From: Fonsecaea monophora
Lineage: Eukaryota; Ascomycota; Eurotiomycetes; Chaetothyriales; Herpotrichiellaceae
Assembly (NCBI RefSeq): GCF_001642475.1
Contig: NW_019173932.1
Span: forward strand, 186,001 to 250,000
Length of the DNA stretch: 64,000 nucleotides
Direction: 5' to 3'
Part shown: piece after piece, positions 33,613-43,002 of the stretch
How the letters are laid out: each line of letters starts with the position of its first letter
Position numbering within the stretch: position 1 is the first letter of the stretch
Translations under genes and position numbers: made by a program
The notes under the pieces: generated by a model
Told to the model about the DNA's origin: nothing
What the model saw: the letters and a program-made list of their open reading frames with translations, nothing else
The model's database searches: none

Positions 33613-34536
33613 TCAGAGGGCTATAAATATGGCCAACTGGAAAAGATCTCTCAGTCTAGGGTTACCCGCCGAGTTGAATAAGTGATTATAGACAGGTACA
33701 ACAACCAGCCGAAAGGGCTCGTATGCCGGCGCCGTCTGGGTCTGTCCCCGGTAAGGGCAAACGCCCTGCGAAGAGGTGGCAGCGACAGGTGCATTGAAAC
33801 CATTTACGCACACTATTTATAGTTTCCTTGTAAAAATGATCAAACCAGAAGCCCCTCCATTCTGGACATGGCTTCGTTAAAGTGCTTGAAAGGTCGACAA
33901 TCTTTGATCCTCTATAGTTCTCGGTTCGAATGTCCCGGGGATATATTTGTGCTCGCTTGGGGATTTCGAAATTCTTATAGATTGTCTCGATGTGTGATCG
34001 GTTTGTTGGCTGAGGTAAAGCCTCTTTGACGACCACCCATCGGCTCAAGTTACGGGTGTCCACAACATCGCCGAGCGCCTTAAATTGGGCATCTGTTAGT
34101 TTCATCCATCCATAGCACCTGACAGCCCATGTTCCATTTTCGCGACGTGAATCCAGTCTGGCAGAGGCCCTACACTCGCACGCAAGCGGTGTGATGTATA
34201 TGGCGTCATGGTTCGAGTAGAAGACGGGGCCGGGTTGCTTCCACTCCTTAAACTAGGCCACATTTAGATAAAGGAGTAATCAGCGAAATCATATATACTT
34301 ACGATTTTCAGGGCATAATTAGCTCCTTCGATATCGGCCGAAACCACGACGCCGTGTTCTCCATGACCAAGCCGACGGAGGTTTTGAATGGTTTCTTGGT
34401 CGTGGATGAAGCGCCGTAGTTTTGGTTCATCATCTTCCGTCGTCTGATTCGAGTCGCACAGCGGCTCGCTCGAGAGGTATATGCCAATGATGTCATCTCC
34501 CATCAGCTCAGCATATCTTCCAAGGCGCTTGCCCAT
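33613..34536 (-). CDS. FTA2-like (Sim4 complex subunit family) kinase-fold protein
   Basis: Predicted 275 residues with exons 34536-34303, 34252-33812 and 33765-33613. If the last intron (GTGCGT...GCAG) is not removed, the protein ends at 33686 after 266 residues. Family marks include a glycine-loop-like GHGEHGVVVSADIEGANYALKI with an ALK-type lysine, ECRASARL, then AVRCYGWMKLTD, and the YPRDIRTENYRGSKIVDLSS block in place of a kinase catalytic loop. This is the pattern of the fungal FTA2 family, named for a fission yeast kinetochore subunit but expanded in filamentous fungi, where most copies have no known role. The C-terminus departs from the usual family ending. Confidence 0.7.
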
Positions 34537-35795
34537 CTCTTATCCAGGCCTTCTCATGACGTCCACTACGAGACTGGTTCAACCGGGATTTTCAACCTCG
34601 AAGGGGGAATCGCTCTACGGGAACGTAGACGATAGGAGGAAATCGACGAGAGAGGATGCTGAGGGGGTTAATCCAGGAAACTTCGACGAGCGAAGCGTTT
34701 GACGAGGAGTTCTGGTGTGATATATGCAGGCATGTGCAGCGCAGTTAGATCGGGGATATTACTAGAATACTGCGGACTCGTAGCTGGAGGGGAAGTCGAC
34801 GCTCAAGAGACCGGGCTATTCAGGCGTCTCGTGAAATCCTCCGACGCGATCTGGAGAGGCTGCGGCGAGCGAAGGCAGCGAGGAGGGTCCCTTCTCGGTA
34901 TATTTCTTTTGGTGCTGCAAGAAAGTCAAGGGTGGTGTCGTCCTCTCAGGACTTGAAATGTGGAACATATGCCGCTTTTGAACACACCTGAGCGAGCCAA
35001 TGACATGATTGGGCCCGTCCACGGCTGTGGTGGCAGACTTGGCGATGCACCCGGGGCGGGCTTCCAGGCCCCCGAGGGGTGAGTGACAGTGGCCAGGGGT
35101 GAGCACAGGGCGGCATCACCCTAGTCTGGAAACGGGGTGAGCTGGCCGTCGATTTACCTCGTCTGGGCATGCGAGGCTGCTATGGGAATTTTGTCTAGAA
35201 CGGTATGGATAACGCAGGGCTTCGAGGTACATTGGAAGTTCAGGAAACATATCTGAGAGAGCTAGTGTCCACAGTATGATCATCAAGAGACTGTCAAGCG
35301 ACAAGACGTTAACCATGAAGAAAGAACCCAAGCATTATTATAGTGTCATGAGAGGTGACGGCTAGAGGCCGCATTTTCGAGCGGACAACGATTTTGGTAT
35401 ATTATTCGCAAATGCTGGTACGAACAAGGCATAAGCGACCTGACCACCCTGACCTGCATGCCACCCAAACATTTCTTGAGCTCTATAATACATTTTACAA
35501 GGTTGGTTTCCGGGCTTGCTTTCATGGCCACCTGAATAAAGAAGCGCCTGAATCCATAGTTCCCGAATCCATCTTTTGGTCTTGGTTATCCACTCCATGC
35601 TCTTCGTTAAAGCTCAGGGCTCCACGATACAAGTACGTCCTGTGCATGTGCAACGACTCAGACTTCCATTGCCGAAGAAACAGGGGTCGCGGAGAAGGCA
35701 AACGAGTCTCAGCTAGTCAGCCTGAAATCTTCTTGCAATGGATGCAAACGAGAGAAGCTGCCTTTGTCCGGGCACAGCCGTTTTGAGAATTCCGG
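34537..35795. other. Gene-poor stretch
   Basis: About 1.26 kb between the FTA2-like start and the 3' end of the mL41 gene. Frames on both strands are short and unlike known families. I see nothing else I can support. Confidence 0.5.
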
Positions 35796-36805
35796 TCATT
35801 GCTTCGCACCAAAGATCCTGCCGAACAATCCTGTCGACTCGGGCTTCCGCTGCAAACCCTCCAGAAAACGAGTCTTTTCTTCGTCCGTCGCACGAGGGAG
35901 ACCGGCTTGCTTCCTCCGACGGCCTTCTTCGGTCAGAAGTTTCTGAAGCTGCTTCTCGTCCTGGAATATCCCTTCGCCAATGAGCTCTCGTCTTAGCCGG
36001 CCTTTGATATCTCTCTTGGTCTCTTTCTTCTCCTGCTGTGTGATTTTCTGACCCTTGCGCTCTCTTCTGAGCTGGCGGAGTTCCGACGTGGTGGCCTTGT
36101 TCACCAGACCCTTCCTCTCTGCTCTGGACATTTGGTTCCACTCCTTCAAAGGTTGTTCTGTTTGCTCTTGAGGGGCAGGAGGCTGAGCGGGCATCCCGAG
36201 TCTCCTGGTCGTGTGGATAGACCGTGTTTGCTGTTGTATTTGTTTTTGAGTCGATCGCTGACTTTGTTGATGAACCTGTTCTCGGGCCCACTGCTGGGCC
36301 TCCTGCTGTGCCTGCTCCTGCTCCTGCTCCTCCCCCGCCTCGCGATTCTGTTCTGACGCCACGGCCGCAAAGCGTCGACGCTCCTCTTCTTGATGAGCCA
36401 CAATGCCGTCATACTCGAGGGGATTGATCTTTTTCCAGGTCCTCAGGAACTCGAGTGCATCGACCCGTTGCGGCACGTACGTGGTCCCGTCGGGGCGGTC
36501 CTCGGCCCTGCTTTTCGGTTCCATCTCCATCGTCACGAAGGGCGTGAGCTGATTTTGCAGTAGCGGACATTAATTAGCGACTGCCACTTTTGCGAAAACG
36601 TTTTTCGTTGTTAGGAGGAACTCACTGGAAAGTCTTTGATCTCGGGCATATTCCAATGCACCGTCTTCCGCCAGTCAATCACATATCGCCCGAATTCGGT
36701 GTGAGCACCCATTGCTCCAGCCCGATTTCCGCGGTAGAATCCACGGCCGACCTGTTTGGTGGTGAAGCGCAGGCGGGCGCACAATTGCGGCGAAGGCTTG
36801 ACCAT
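35796..36805 (-). CDS. MRPL27: Mitochondrial large-subunit ribosomal protein mL41 with long C-terminal extension
   Basis: Two exons, 36805-36626 and 36548-35796, separated by a 77-bp intron; 310 residues. Exon 1 and the first codons of exon 2 encode the mL41 (yeast MRPL27) core: RLRFTTKQVGRGFYRGNRAG, GAHTEFGRYVIDWRKT and IKDFP-LTPFVT. The core normally ends soon after. Here more than 200 extra residues follow, charged and Gln/Glu/Arg-rich, including a segment RSIHTTRRLGMPAQ that itself resembles a mitochondrial presequence and a C-terminal ATDEEKTRFLEGLQRKP. The frame is open throughout, so it is either a lineage-specific extension or a fusion. It is divergent from the LYR-motif gene at 37214. 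Confidence 0.87.
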
Positions 36806-37213
36806 GGTGACTGACTAGTCTTGGGGGGGTTCCTGACGCCCCTCGCGTGTTTCCTCTAACTATAAAGTCATGGGCTTCTTGGAACTGGCTGAAGTATAAT
36901 GGAGAGAGAGGGCGAGGACTTTTGGCTGGCGCAGGCTCGGAAAAACTGTTTTGTCGTCCTTTTGAGGACGATGATCATGCCGTCCTAACAGCCCTTGCAC
37001 CCCAAGCTCCAACGCCTTCTCCCCCCAACTCCGAACCTCGCGGCCGCTTATTGGTCAAACAGTTTCCCACATGTACTACTTCATACTTGGTTGCGCCGCC
37101 CATAATTTTGCAATACCAGTCTACGTACATAGTATTGCAGCTCCTCTTCTTTTTGTAAAACCTGTCCTCTACCCCTCTCATCTGCTCATTCACCGCCCAG
37201 ATCGACCATGTGA
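36806..37213. promoter_or_regulatory. Divergent promoter of two mitochondrial genes
   Basis: A 408-bp spacer between the starts of the mL41 gene (minus) and the LYR-motif gene (plus). It holds a CCAAT-like complement (ATTGG at 37049) and should serve both, which would suit co-expression of mitochondrial proteins. Confidence 0.4.
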
Positions 37214-38500
37214 ATGCCGCCCCCAGAAACGAATCCGCTACACATCTACCGCGCTTGCCTGCGAGAATGCACCTACCTCCCACTCCCGCAATGTCGGACG
37301 TACATGAGAAAGTTCACCGTTGATAGTTTCCGTCGCTGGATACCCAGAAACAAGGGCCCCGAAGGTAAAAGTCGCACAGCCCGGAGAGGAGGAGGAGGAG
37401 GTGGTGGTGGTGGTGGTGGTCGACAACAAGATCTCCCCCCCGAGAAGGTGACTCGACTACTTCACCAGGCGAGGAAGCTCGCCTCGATCCTCCGCCATGC
37501 GAACCAAGGATACATCAACCCGCTGGAGAACGTGTTGCGCATGACCTATGGAAGAAAAGGGCCTAGGAAATATGACCTTTTGGAAAAGTTCTTACAACAT
37601 CCGGCCGGCCCAACTTCTAAAGGCGATCAAGGGCCTTTGAAAGACAGGGAGAACCCGAATCCCTCGACTGCGGAAGCGCCGCTCACAGATGCCGTCCGTT
37701 CTGCTGGTCTAGGGCTGGATGAAGTGCTGAGAGACGACGCGGAGGAGATCTCTGAAAGCACCACAGATAAGGAGACCCTATACCCTTCGTTGCTCCCTAC
37801 AGTCACAACCGCGCCCCACGATAACTCCGCTCCCCGGTCCTCTACGAAGCGAAAACTGCCGAACGATAAATGGAAACACGAGATACCCCCGCGCCTCCTC
37901 GCCCTGATCACGTCGCAAGCGGGTGAACAAATCTACTTTACGCGTGTCGGCGCCCATCTGAAAGTCAAACCAAGATTCAACCCTCCCCAGACGACCATAT
38001 GGGGCACACCCCTCCCCCAGTCGCGATACAAAAACCTGCGCATCAAATGGTACAACCACAACATCAAGGCCGTGCTGCCTCCTTTGCCGGAAGACGAGTA
38101 CCAGGAGCTCCATGATCTGGTAAGCGGGAAAAAGGAGGTGGGACCGTTTGTAACGCGTCGGAGGCCGACACGGACATCGACAGAGGACATGGAGCAAAGC
38201 TGGCTTGAGAGTCAATCCTCTTTGATATTAGAAGGTCCGCAGCCGGGGTCCCGCCTCAAGGATTGGCACATCGGCCGCCCTCACGAGATCACGCCTCGAC
38301 TTCTCCGAAGGTTGCTTTCCCGCGTGGTATTAAAGCAGACTCCCTTCGCCAAGAGTGCGGCTCCCAACACCAAGGAAGCGGCGGACATTGGGTTGGTCTT
38401 CTACTGGGACGATGGCATGTCAAGGGACGAGATGGAGAAAGCCCAGCGGAAAATATCGGAATCACTGAGAGGGCGGCAATCCAGGCTTTTGTTTGGATAA
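37214..38500 (+). CDS. LYR-motif protein (Cup1-like / complex 1 LYR family)
   Basis: Intron-free 428-residue protein. The first 45 residues hold the LYR-type signature (HIYRACLRECTYLP, then a conserved Phe in RKFTVDSFRRW), as in complex1_LYR proteins that bind mitochondrial acyl carrier protein and aid assembly of respiratory or mitoribosome parts. A pure glycine tract of 11 residues, encoded by GGA/GGT repeats at about 37386-37420, follows. It continues with QARKLASILRHANQGYINPLENVLRMTYGRKG, which matches uncharacterised fungal members. The C-terminal half (TTIWGTPLPQSRYKNLRIKWY) is conserved-looking but unnamed. Divergence from a mitoribosomal gene supports mitochondrial location. Confidence 0.72.
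   Translation: MPPPETNPLHIYRACLRECTYLPLPQCRTYMRKFTVDSFRRWIPRNKGPEGKSRTARRGGGGGGGGGGGRQQDLPPEKVTRLLHQARKLASILRHANQGYINPLENVLRMTYGRKGPRKYDLLEKFLQHPAGPTSKGDQGPLKDRENPNPSTAEAPLTDAVRSAGLGLDEVLRDDAEEISESTTDKETLYPSLLPTVTTAPHDNSAPRSSTKRKLPNDKWKHEIPPRLLALITSQAGEQIYFTRVGAHLKVKPRFNPPQTTIWGTPLPQSRYKNLRIKWYNHNIKAVLPPLPEDEYQELHDLVSGKKEVGPFVTRRRPTRTSTEDMEQSWLESQSSLILEGPQPGSRLKDWHIGRPHEITPRLLRRLLSRVVLKQTPFAKSAAPNTKEAADIGLVFYWDDGMSRDEMEKAQRKISESLRGRQSRLLFG
37386..37420 (+). repeat. GGN trinucleotide repeat (poly-Gly) inside LYR gene
   Basis: Four GGA codons then seven GGT codons in a row, encoding 11 glycines. The tract is likely length-polymorphic. Confidence 0.85.
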
Positions 38501-38826
38501 TGAGGTGCCATCAATGGGAGCGATGCTGAGTCGCTGCCGATCGATACGAAGTCTATTAGCGATGTTGATATCGACTATGGGCTCACCAAGGTTCTGAGAC
38601 GTGAGTCAGAGAATGGTTTCAAATAACTCCTACTTTCACCTGTGGCTTGCCCGAGAGACGACCAGATGTCCAACTGAGACTGTCAAGCCGTCGTAGGGAA
38701 GTTTGTTGGCTCGTTTCGGTCACGGTAGCCAAACACGCTTCCATACATGTCTCAAGCCACACTTGACACGCCTTGTGAAGCCATAAACTCCGCAGAAATC
38801 TTCTGGCTTGCCATGCTTGTCTATAA
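38501..38826. other. Convergent 3' flanks
   Basis: A 326-bp spacer between the ends of the LYR-motif gene (plus) and the GH81 gene (minus). No gene seen. Confidence 0.5.
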
Positions 38827-41800
38827 CTATGCGCCTCCCAACAGAGCACTCAATGCAATGTACCATGTCAGAGATGCTCCACCATCTATCCAACCCATGT
38901 CAAAACTAGGCTGGGTGAAGAAATTGTACGCTGCTGTCGGATTGATGATGGCCAAATTCGCATAAACAATGCCTGGGAGTCGTCAGTACGGAGCAACATT
39001 GATGGCTTGCATCCGGCTCACCCTTCCAGCCACCAGTAATGTCTGTAGCCTGTCGAACGGCGCCGTCTGCAAAATACGTGATCCATTCTTCTGTCACAAA
39101 TTGTTCTGTCACAGATGAGTTAGTTTGGTGCACACCTCCAGTTGGTGGACGCTCTTACCCGTCCGAGTCAACGTCGAGAAAGGCATGAGAGGAATCATGT
39201 GGATGCTATACAAAACGTCAGTAATGTAGCCAGCGGACAACGGTGAGGACCACGTATAATACCCTTGGACATAACTCAGATCAGTACCAAAGTAGGTGAC
39301 ATGATCCGCTTTGTTCTCAAATAGGATGCCGGTGACTTTGTTGCCAATGAAAGCCGCAGGCTGGTTGGTGTTGTCCGATGTCATCAGGAAATAGTTCTGT
39401 AGGCTTCGTGCCAGAACAGCGAGCATCAGATTCCCCCGAGCTTCCATGGAGGCATCACCGACTGTCTTGCCCCACATCTTCAGCCCGTACGCAAACATGG
39501 CATCCTCGGAAGACGATTCTTCATCCTTGCCGTCGCCCGATTCAAAAAGCCCTTTGGCCCAAGAGTGTCCGTGGTACCAATCAAAGGATCGGAAGACTGG
39601 GAAATACTGATCCAGAACGCTGGGATTGGAGACGTCGCGAACTAGAGCGTTCACATAGTCCTTGTTCTGATTGAGCCACGTCGGATCGAGGTAGCCGATG
39701 ACAGCGGCGGCGTGGAGGAAGTAGCCATAGTGAAAGTGGTGGTCGTTGTAGTACGAGTTTCCAAAGTCCACGCCAGGATCCCCCGTCACATAACTCGCCG
39801 AGGACACAAGGCCCTTCCAGTCTGTGTCGTAGAGCAAGGGGAACTGTTGTTGATTATTTGTGAAGACGTCGAAGCAGCTTTCAAGCTCAAGTAACGCGGC
39901 GTTGGCCAGATCTTGCTGGTTCGCGAGATCATGCATAGTGTAAACAAGCTGCGCAAATTTACTCAGCGCTTTGCCACTGTAATACATACTGTTGAGGTTT
40001 GTTTGGACCGACATGTTCTGAGAGGCTTCGGTAGCAGAGACGGTCTGAATGATGGAAAGCGCTGCAGGAGAGAGTGTACTCGCGCCGTGAAAGTTCGGGG
40101 AGTTCCCTGGTCGCCATGGTGCGAATCCCAGAGAGATTGGGAGATTTTGCTCCTCCAATACCCAATAGTCACCCACAACAGCCGTCGCGTTGCCCTTGGT
40201 CGTGGTAGCTAGCTCAATCGCCGTGACATTACACTGAGTAGAGAAGTCGAAGGAGTCACGGTGGTGAGGGAGGGCAAACATGAGAAGAGTCGTGTTGCTG
40301 GAATATACTCCGCCCTTGGACCAGGACAAGCTGTACTGAGCGGTCGTGTTCTCTGCAAAGCCAGAAACATGTCCGGCAGTTGGATAGGCGCCGACCGCGT
40401 CATCATAGATGGACTCCAAGCTATCGTCAGAGAGCTTTGCAACCTGTATGTCCCCGTACCAATTCGGCAGGCCTCGGAGAACGGTACTTGAGACGAGCTG
40501 GAAATTGGGTGTGAGTCCATTGGCTGGTATAGCATAGATCAGCCACAATTTTCCATCTTCTAAAGTGACCCTGTATTTGAAGATACCCGGTTTTGGTTCA
40601 CCTGCTGCCGCAACATTCCGGAAGAACACACTACTTTGTATCGCTGGCTGCAGATTGATGTATTGTCCCGTGACAAACGCCATCCCCTGGACCACCGGCA
40701 TGGTCAGCACTGAAGGTGAGCCCGATGACGGCTGAAGGTGAACGTTGGCGGAGAAAGCCAGCAAGGAATCTGTGGTCAGAACTGTGTTTGAGCCAAATTC
40801 AACGGCAGACAGGATCACTGACTGGATCCCGAGCCCATTGATGTAGTAAGATGCCGGTGCATTTGGGATAGCGGTATTGTTCGGCCCAAAATGCTTCTGG
40901 CTGTCGTCCAGGTGTGATATTGCCATTCCCCAGCTCAAGGAATTCCCGCTCCCTTTGCTCCATGCCAGAGAGTAGGGCATCACAAAGCAAGGGGAACCTT
41001 GGGAGCCCAGAACGAAGTTTTGGTAGAATTTATTGGTCTCAATTGGGCCCCCAGCATCGACAATTCCGAGCCGCGGAACAGGATGTCCGCCTCTTTGTTC
41101 GATGTTATTGGGAGGTTGTCCTAGTGCAACAGGTTGAAAAATGTCCTGTCCAGAGCAACCCATGCCCAACAAGCAATTCGGACTGACCGTAGGGAGATTT
41201 GAGATGGAACCGAGGGCCGTTGTCAAGGTAGTTGCTACCGTCCCAGTCACTGTTGATGACGCCGTCAAAGTGGTCTCGACAAGTTCAGTCCCGGTTGTGG
41301 TAAAGACCGTGGTGCCTGCGGACGATGTCGCCACAATGGACCCATCGACAGTAATAGTGGTGTTGAGGACTGTAACAGCAGTGATAACAGCAGTTGTTTC
41401 CACAGCCACGGTTGCAACGGTTTGTGTAGTTGAGAGACTTTCGAAAGTTGTCAACGGCAATGTGATGGTCTCGGTCACTGTACTCTGCGCACTGATCGCT
41501 GTTGAACTGCCAAAAGGGCCAGTGTTGTTCAAAGGCTCTAATGTGGGCGAGGCAACAGTCTGAACACTTGTGGGAAATGGCTGTACAGGAGGATTCCCTT
41601 CAGTTTCAAGAGTAGTGATAAGTGACTGGACCAATTAGCTGTCTGATTGATGGGGAACAGGCACGAGAGGATGAACCCACTCCTGTAGTGTCTGGAAAGC
41701 TTTGGCTGGCAGATGTCACAGTAGGAACTTGTGAGGAAGGCAATGCGGTGATGGTGATAGTCTGGATACTCAGATGCGGATCGGCAAATGTGATCGCAGA

Positions 41801-42120
41801 CGAATAGCTTTGTGATTCGACCTCTGCTTCGTGCGCAACCGGTGCATTGTCTGAGTCGAGGGTATCGCCTGTAAAGCCGCGTCAGCGCCACCGACTGTCC
41901 CTACCGAGCGAGGAGGCAAGTTACCAGTCGTAAGGGTTGCATCAGCGCCTGGATAAACGGATACAAATGTTAGCAAGCCACCACCATAAACATCTTCATC
42001 ACCTCGACTGCATGCAGGATCCAAATCGCTTGACCGACCAAACAATTGACGAAAAGGTAGGGCCGAGGCAAATAGCACCTGGAGTATTGTTAGCAAATAT
42101 GCGCTGCATCGATTGCTCAT
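38827..42120 (-). CDS. eng1: Secreted endo-1,3-beta-glucanase, GH81
   Basis: Five exons give 1026 residues: 42120-41925, 41868-41681, 41625-39159, 39105-39022 and 38972-38827; all junctions are in frame. The N-terminus (MSNRCSAYLLTILQVLFASA) is a signal peptide. Residues about 60-270 are Ser/Thr/Val-rich, typical of O-glycosylated cell-wall proteins. The GH81 domain follows (GMAISHLDDSQKHFGP early on; later FDWYHGHSWAKGLFESGDGKDEESSSED, here cited in part, with the catalytic acidic ESSSE patch). The last two short exons supply the normal end (ITYFADGAV, then FFTQPSFDMGW). Eng1/EngA-type enzymes cut linear beta-1,3-glucan and act in cell separation or autolysis. No GPI signal is seen. Confidence 0.94.
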
Positions 42121-43002
42121 GACAGCAGAAGAAGCCAAGATATAGTCTTCACAAGGGGCAAACGTGTAACTCGGAGCGCGGCACAGGGCTAGGCGGGTTG
42201 CCGATGTGCGAAGATGCTGAAAATGACAAGGTAATCTGCTCTGTTTGCAAGTTATGCAGCGCTCCTGTACGAGGTATTGTTGATGTTCACTGCCCAAGGA
42301 ATAGAGCAAAGCCACAACAGTAGGACGAGACAGGATAATCTTGGGAACGAAGCTGAGGCGCAGAGGCAGAAAGTAGGCGGACAAAACAGTTTTCCAGATC
42401 GAGATAGTACGTGAGAGAGTGGGGAAGAGAGTCCAGGCATACCAGAGCGAGGCTGATAGGCTTTGACGAGAACATGCACGGCGAAGGAGGCGGTCTGTGC
42501 GGCGGCTTGGTCTAGGAGGCACGAGCGTGGAGGCGAGGTGCGACTGCGGCAGGACTGTGAATAGAAATAGGAATAGGAAAAGCGACAAAAGAATTTCTGA
42601 AATTAGGAATAAGGGCTGGGACGATGTACAGATGAATCAAGGGGTTTAGAGAGTGCAAAGAAATAACATGGTTGAGGATGAGATTGGGAACAAGACAGAG
42701 TTGTCCCGTTGATTTGAGCTGCTGTCCATCGTTGCTTCCAAGATATCGGGCCGAGATCTTCAAGGACGTCGTACGTAAATGCTGTGGTGGGATAGGAAGA
42801 GGCGAGGGTGGTGAGGCCGACGGCAAGAGGTGCCAGGTGTTCCAACGTGATGGAGAGAAAGAAAGAGGCAGTGGAAGATTTCGCAGATGTTTTGCGTCGA
42901 TATTGCAGTCGCGATCACGCGTGGATGCCAAGACCCGGCGGAAACGGATTATCCGATCCTTCAGTTCAGCTCCGTTGCTGCTTTTCTTCTCTCCCAATTC
43001 CC
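42121..43002. promoter_or_regulatory. Upstream region of GH81 gene
   Basis: About 880 bp from the GH81 start to the stop of the minus-strand Utp14 gene. Frames on both strands here are unlike known proteins. A long promoter or leader suits a regulated cell-wall enzyme. Confidence 0.45.

Noticed and set aside
37386..37420. CRISPR-like or other functional repeat array
   Set aside because: It is a plain GGN codon repeat inside a gene. No CRISPR, transposon ends or long repeats were seen anywhere in the window.
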